64,000 bases of DNA from Conus ventricosus (lineage: Eukaryota > Mollusca > Gastropoda > Neogastropoda > Conidae): assembly GCA_018398815.1 (NCBI GenBank), contig CM031614.1:48492644-48556643 (forward strand), written 5' to 3'. The position numbers and the translations under genes were made by a program. Under the pieces are notes generated by a model. It ran no database searches, had not been told where the DNA came from, and saw nothing but the letters and a program-made list of their open reading frames with translations. Shown here in pieces: positions 59,079 to 64,000 of the stretch (position 1 is the first letter of the stretch; each line of letters begins with the position of its first letter).

Positions 59079-62000
59079 GATTTTTAATATCATTGTTTGC
59101 TCAACATGAATATAAAGAAGTATTTTGTTCTCTGTAAATGTTTTTTTAGTGTGATGAAAGTGGTTGATCTTGTTTGATGTTTTTTTCTTTCACCTGCTGA
59201 ATGGATATTTTAGCTCGCTGCAAAATTGTTTTTGACTTAAAACAAAACAGTTTTAGAGTGCTTTGTTGAGTGAGAAATAACATTTTAAGCTCGCCAAATG
59301 ATTCGTGTGTTTATTGTGTAACATCCTGAACATTTATCTGCTTCTTATGGAAAAAGAAATAAATTTGTTAAGCGTAACAGAAAACTTCCTGTGCCTGATG
59401 TTTTGGTGACGCATACTTTCAAAGTTATCTGGAGTTAACATTTGAACAGAAATAGATAATAATGACTCGATGTGGAACTGGTCCAACAAGGTAGTATTGA
59501 TGACACATAGCTTTCAAAGTGTTGAGTGCATTTTGAACCAGAAATAATGAAAAATGACATCAGTGTGAACTGGCTCAGTCCCCAGAGTTGTTTGATGACA
59601 CATAGCTTTCAAAGTGTTTTTGAATACATTTTGAACCAGAAATAGATGATAATGACCATGGTGGAACTGGTCAAAATCCGGAGTTGTTTTTGATGCGAAT
59701 TCAAATGAACATTGCTGAGTGCTTTGTTGAAAAGAACATTTTCCCATGTTTGACAGGTATTTTTTGATTCCAGAAGGTGTAATCAGGCAAGTTAAGTGGA
59801 TGCGTTATACAGAGTAATTGCAATGGAGGAAACAGATATAAGGTTTGTAAAGCACTTTGCTCATCAAAGTAATGAATGTTGCCCAGGGTGAACACTATTT
59901 TGACTGGACAATAAATGAGTTAAAATGCAATTACTGATAAATATTGCAAAGTATTCAGTAAGTGAGAAATCATTGGGGGTTGTTGACAGTTGATTCTCAG
60001 TTTGAGATTGTGAAGTGGCAGGCATAGAGATAAAGTAAAATATTGATGATACAATGGAATCATTAGTTCAAAAAAATAAAGTAGGGGTTGTGTTGTATGT
60101 ATTTCATGCTTCATACAGGATTTTTGGTTTGATTTGTTTTTATTGTCAAGATTTATCTTAAATGTTTTTTTTTTTTAGCAATAGACCAAGAAACTAATGT
60201 AAATGCTTGTGTTTTCATCACGTAGTATGGATGAAAAAGAGCTTTTGTATGATAGGGAAGACACACAGATAATTTGTATTTCTGTTTTCTGTTATTACAT
60301 CATTGATAATTGAATTGGGCTTTCTTCAATTTGTTCATGTCCTGTTATTGAAGGACTTCCTTGAATCTGTAAGCATCAGCAAATGTGATATGTCATTACT
60401 TGTATTGTGCATGAAAGCTGGCACCCAATTGGTGCTGGGTCCCTGACCGACACGGAAGTCGTTAGTGTTGTGAATATTTAGGAAACAACCTCCAGAAAAA
60501 AAGGAAGAGTAACAAGAAGTCACTCTGTACATTATATGGAATCTTGAACCATCAGTTTACAAGTCACAAATACATCAATCACTGGCTTGAACTCAGAGGT
60601 TCAATATTATGAGAGATTACCCTGTGGCACCATTTATGTATCCTTCTTAAATGGCCACATTCCATTATGGTGTACTTATAAAGTGCCTTACCATGATTAA
60701 AGACCAAGTACTAGGCACTTATAACAGTCCACACACTGGTTGATTCGACACTGCCCACCTGGGTTCATCATACTGAAGAGCTGCCCACAAGGATTAATCA
60801 TACACAGTACAGTGCCATTCAGTCGATAATATGACACACAATTTCCATTAAAGTTTCACAGCAGGTATGCCATGCTTGTGTATATGGTGTCATCCATAAC
60901 CACGACCAAACTGGCCATACTCCCAAAAGTAAAAGAGAGATATACGTGAGTATGATGTAGAAACAAAGCCCTTGTGTGCATGCATGATAAGTGGTGGGAT
61001 TTTTGTTTGTTTTGTTTGTTTGTTGTTGTTTTTGGGGGGAGTGTGTTTTTGTGTTTTGTGTTTCTTTCCACATCCTGTCACACCAGCGTAACAAAGTTTA
61101 GTGTCTGTGAAGATGGCTATCCACAGGCAAGTTTCATGTTTTTTGTATTTGGATTGCATGCTTTCACACCCAAACTCTGAGTTTGTTCAACTATCCCAAA
61201 ATGGCTACCTTGGTAGTTGCAGGAGGAGGGTAATATATTCTTACCAAGGAATCTTAGCTACCGAAACAATTTCTTTTTTATCTGAAACATTCCATTTTAA
61301 ATTCTTTTGTGGGTTTACAGTGAGAAAGCTGTGTGGGTTTGTAACGTTCCTTTGATCAGTCTTCAGTTAAGTTTAGATCATAACTTTCATATGCATGTTG
61401 ATGTGTACATTTGTGGGGTCCTTGGCCAGAAGGTAATTGCCCCTACAACTACACGGTGCTTATCATTCCATTGTTCACAGTTTTATTGTATCCTGAAAGT
61501 CGTGGCGTTCAAACTGTGTCAAAACAGATGGGGGTTTTTTTTTTTATGTATAACTTACCCTATTCAGAGTACGAAGAGTGTCAGGGACAAATAACCTTTC
61601 AATTAAAATAACTGAATTTTCAAACATGTCCAATATTCTTGTTTTCAAGGTCATCACTGTGGCAGTTATGCGGTTTTTATGTGCAGTGTTCACCTGTGGG
61701 AAACTAGGTGCCTAATGTGCTGTGTTTCTTTGTAGCCATGGTGGTCCATTATGTAATAATCAGCTCTGTACAAGTTACCAAGATCGTATTGTGCTGTATC
61801 CTGTGCATTACTGTGGGCCATTTATGTATGCTGTTCTATACTGTTGCAGTTGTTAGGACGGTAGGGGTCTGTCACTTCTATCCTGAGGCAATGTTGAGAC
61901 TGATGTGATGTAATGTCTGTCATGTCCATACCAGTTTTGGATTCCTGTTATGTAGTTTCTGTTGAATCTGTTGCATGTGTTTTGGCAGTTATGTATGTCT

Positions 62001-62590
62001 ATTCTGTCCTTGCAATGGTGGTAACCTGTTACATGATGTCTGTGTTCTGTTCTGTGCAAATGTGTAAACTGTTACATGAGTCTGATCTGTTAAGTGGCAG
62101 TTGTGGTGACATTAATTAATGTCGCATGTTTCTAAAGCAGTATTTAAGGAGGCTGCTGTGTACGTCTGTCTATCCTGTGCAGTTGTGCTGGCTTTATTAA
62201 ACTCTTTGTCTATATGGAATCTGTTGTGGTGGCAGTTTTAACGTGTGTCGGACTAATCCTGTGGCATGTATTTGTAATGGGCAGTTACGTGCTGGTGTCT
62301 GTTCGCACCTGTTGGCATGTTGTTGGGCATTTATGTGCAGGTGTCTGTCCTATCCCTGTGCACTGTTGTTTGGGCAGTTACATCTGGTGTCTGTTCCTCC
62401 TGTGCAGATGCTGTGTTAACAGTTCCATGATTCTGTTCTGTTCTAGCATTTCAGTGTATGGCTGTAATAGCAGTGTCTGTTATTGCCGTTGCTGTGGTTG
62501 CCGTTGAATAGTGTCTGTTCTGTAGGACCATTGCCCATAATCATGCTGTATGTTTGGCTGTGGGTTTGTCCTGTCACTGTATTCTTTCTG
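58590..62590. repeat. copy-B microsatellites and minisatellites
   Basis: Counterparts of copy-A repeats: (GT)n near 58592, (AG)n at 58682-58708, interrupted (GT)n at 59012-59078, the 94-bp repeat at 59405-59695 and the G/T-rich minisatellite at 61650-62590. Confidence 0.85.
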
Positions 62591-63020
62591 TATTAGATTG
62601 TAGTTTCATTTTGTGTCAATATTGTTACAAAGCTGGTGGCTTCTCTGATGTCATGTTTTGCTTGCATGATTTTGTCCACACTTGAAGATTATTTTACTGT
62701 ATACTTGAAACTGGAGATATGAAGTCCCTGTGTGTGATGTTGAATGAAAGTCATGGGACGCTGCTTTATGCCCTACAGCATTGCAACTAAAATTACTGTT
62801 TTTGTAATTTGGAACCTTTTTGGGTGGTAATTATCAAGGCTCAAGGATACCAACACTAAAGTTGAATTAAAATGCCAGGTCTGACCAAAGCAAGTGTGAT
62901 TTTGTTGGGATTGGAAGTGGGCAAAGTGGGGATGGAATTTGTGAACGCAACCGCAACTTTCAAGATATTCTGCAGCTAACTTCGATCCCAGGTGTATCGT
63001 TTTTTTGTTTTTTCTTTTTT

Positions 63021-63389
63021 TTTTTCCCCTGTCTTCCTTTTCTATCAACACTCAAACTGTTCTTTAAAATTTATTTCAAGACACTCTTATTTCCAAACCA
63101 AACAATTTGTGTGTTGTTTTTGATGACTAGGCAAAGAAAGAGAAATGCCCTTTGTACTCTAGCTGTCCATTTAGCTAACTATTGCCATTAGGGTGTTTTA
63201 CGCATAGATTCTAAATTTTTGCTTGTTAGTTTTTTTAGTCATTAGTAATGAATTACACTTTTCCTCCCCTACTCAGTAGTAAAGAGTTGAGCATGTTTTT
63301 TTTTTTTTTAAATCTTTCCTGTAATTTATTGTAGTATGAAAACATTGTTTTTCATTATCTTTCTCTCTCCCTCCCTCCCCTCCCCCCAG
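63021..63389. other. T-rich non-coding sequence
   Basis: Unique sequence beyond the duplicated block. It ends in a long pyrimidine tract (63361-63387) preceding a candidate acceptor. Confidence 0.6.
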
Positions 63390-63446
63390 CCCACACCAAC
63401 ACCTGGAAAATTTGAATGGAGTCCATTTGCAATTCCTGCCTCATGA
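63390..63446 (+). CDS. possible short terminal exon
   Basis: Directly after a strong pyrimidine tract and AG, the sequence encodes PTPTPGKFEWSPFAIPAS and then TGA. The strong acceptor and proline-rich open frame suggest a terminal coding exon, but it is only 19 codons and I recognise no family. Confidence 0.28.
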   Translation, partial: PTPTPGKFEWSPFAIPAS

Positions 63447-63864
63447 ATACAGGGGTGTATTTACCACTGCGTGGTTGTAAGTTTTTCAATGTCTTCTTGT
63501 ATTTCCCCCATATATACATTTTCTTGTACTTATCTGTATTTTCCTAAATATTCATGTTTGAAAAGTATTATGTTTTGCACTGATACCCAGTGCTATGCTG
63601 AGCTTTGAAATATAACAAAGATTTCAGATGTGTGAAGAAGGGGGTACAAAGTCCATTTGTTTATTTGTTTGTTTTTTTCATTCATTCTGCACTTTGAACA
63701 TTGAAAAATATTAGGGGACAAATCACCATTATATCTGAGTTATTTTGAAAATAAAAGATGCTCAAAGTTTGCCAGCGTTTCTATGTTTCACCAGTTTATC
63801 TAGAGTTGCGCTACGAGGAGTGTATGTGTAAGATGATAAGTGGTAACTAGATTTTTATATTCAG

Positions 63865-64000
63865 GTGTCCTCTTCAACGATCCACTTTCAGGTGGTCAGT
63901 CAACGGCAGACGCACAGAGCACCCTCCCAGAAGAGTGCAAGGAACAAATATTAAACAAGACAATGCACCACCAATATGACAACACATTGCAGAAACATTA
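63865..64000 (+). CDS. candidate exon running off the window
   Basis: After atttttatattcag, an open frame reads GVLFNDPLSGGQSTADAQST, then LPEECKEQILNKTMHHQYDN and TLQKH to the window end. No stop occurs in this frame over 45 codons. The composition (balanced, rich in Q, N, T and E) looks coding. I cannot name the protein. The other frames contain stops. Confidence 0.42.

Larger units (their letters stand above)
53009..63020. repeat. 10-kb tandem block, copy B, with dense small indels
   Basis: Collinear with copy A over its whole length but with single-base insertions and deletions every few tens of bases, spread evenly over genes, repeats and unique sequence. An example is attgagttcactgtgccata near 45030 against attgagtcacttgccaa near 55066. 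This texture is that of uncorrected long-read sequence rather than ordinary divergence. Confidence 0.9.

Overview
This window is repeat-rich metazoan DNA, not bacterial. The signs are long (CA)n/(GT)n and (GA)n/(CT)n microsatellites, tRNA-like Pol III boxes, two 1000-N scaffold gaps (4740-5739 and 28969-29968), a spliced exon resembling a Neuralized (NHR) domain, and layered transposable elements. The element mix (Polinton/Maverick, Tigger, piggyBac, several non-LTR clades, a long LTR) suits an aquatic invertebrate such as a mollusc, but no marker here fixes the phylum.

Layout. 1-850: a dead RTE-like reverse transcriptase piece on the minus strand, then one NHR-type host exon. 1.3-10 kb: a second RT relic, microsatellites, a gap, a short minisatellite, and two inverted copies of an unclassified repeat of about 1.1 kb. 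10.0-28.97 kb: a degenerate Polinton/Maverick (adintovirus-like) element. It has an FtsK/HerA-type ATPase, an uncharacterised gene, a minor capsid protein, a conserved plus-strand gene with a C-terminal membrane segment, a coiled-coil/hydrophobic gene, a major capsid protein, a small hydrophobic-core gene, a protein-primed-type DNA polymerase B and a retroviral-type integrase. Almost every gene carries frameshifts. Three later insertions interrupt it: a 2109-bp solo LTR inside the minor capsid gene (GTGAG target duplication), a 0.6-kb non-LTR retrotransposon tail inside the coiled-coil gene, and a 5.05-kb Tigger/pogo element inside polB (TA target duplication). The Tigger element carries a transposase and a second, OTU-type cysteine protease-like coding region.

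30-40 kb: another RTE-like relic is split by an 8.1-kb L1/Tx1-like LINE (minus strand, 13-14-bp target duplication, A-rich tail). That LINE is itself split by a 1.07-kb piggyBac-type element at TTAA. The 3' end of the RTE relic has expanded into a minisatellite of about 60 bp. 40-45.5 kb: copies of a non-LTR family with a PD-(D/E)XK-like C-terminal endonuclease, each followed by a tRNA-like A/B-box segment. 42.95-63.02 kb: two tandem copies of a 10-kb block. The second copy is riddled with single-base indels and is best explained as an unpolished or false duplication. The block holds intronic minisatellites and one candidate exon. 63-64 kb: two candidate exons, the last running off the window.

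Most coding capacity therefore belongs to mobile elements nested up to three deep. Host gene content is limited to a few isolated exons whose genes extend outside the window.
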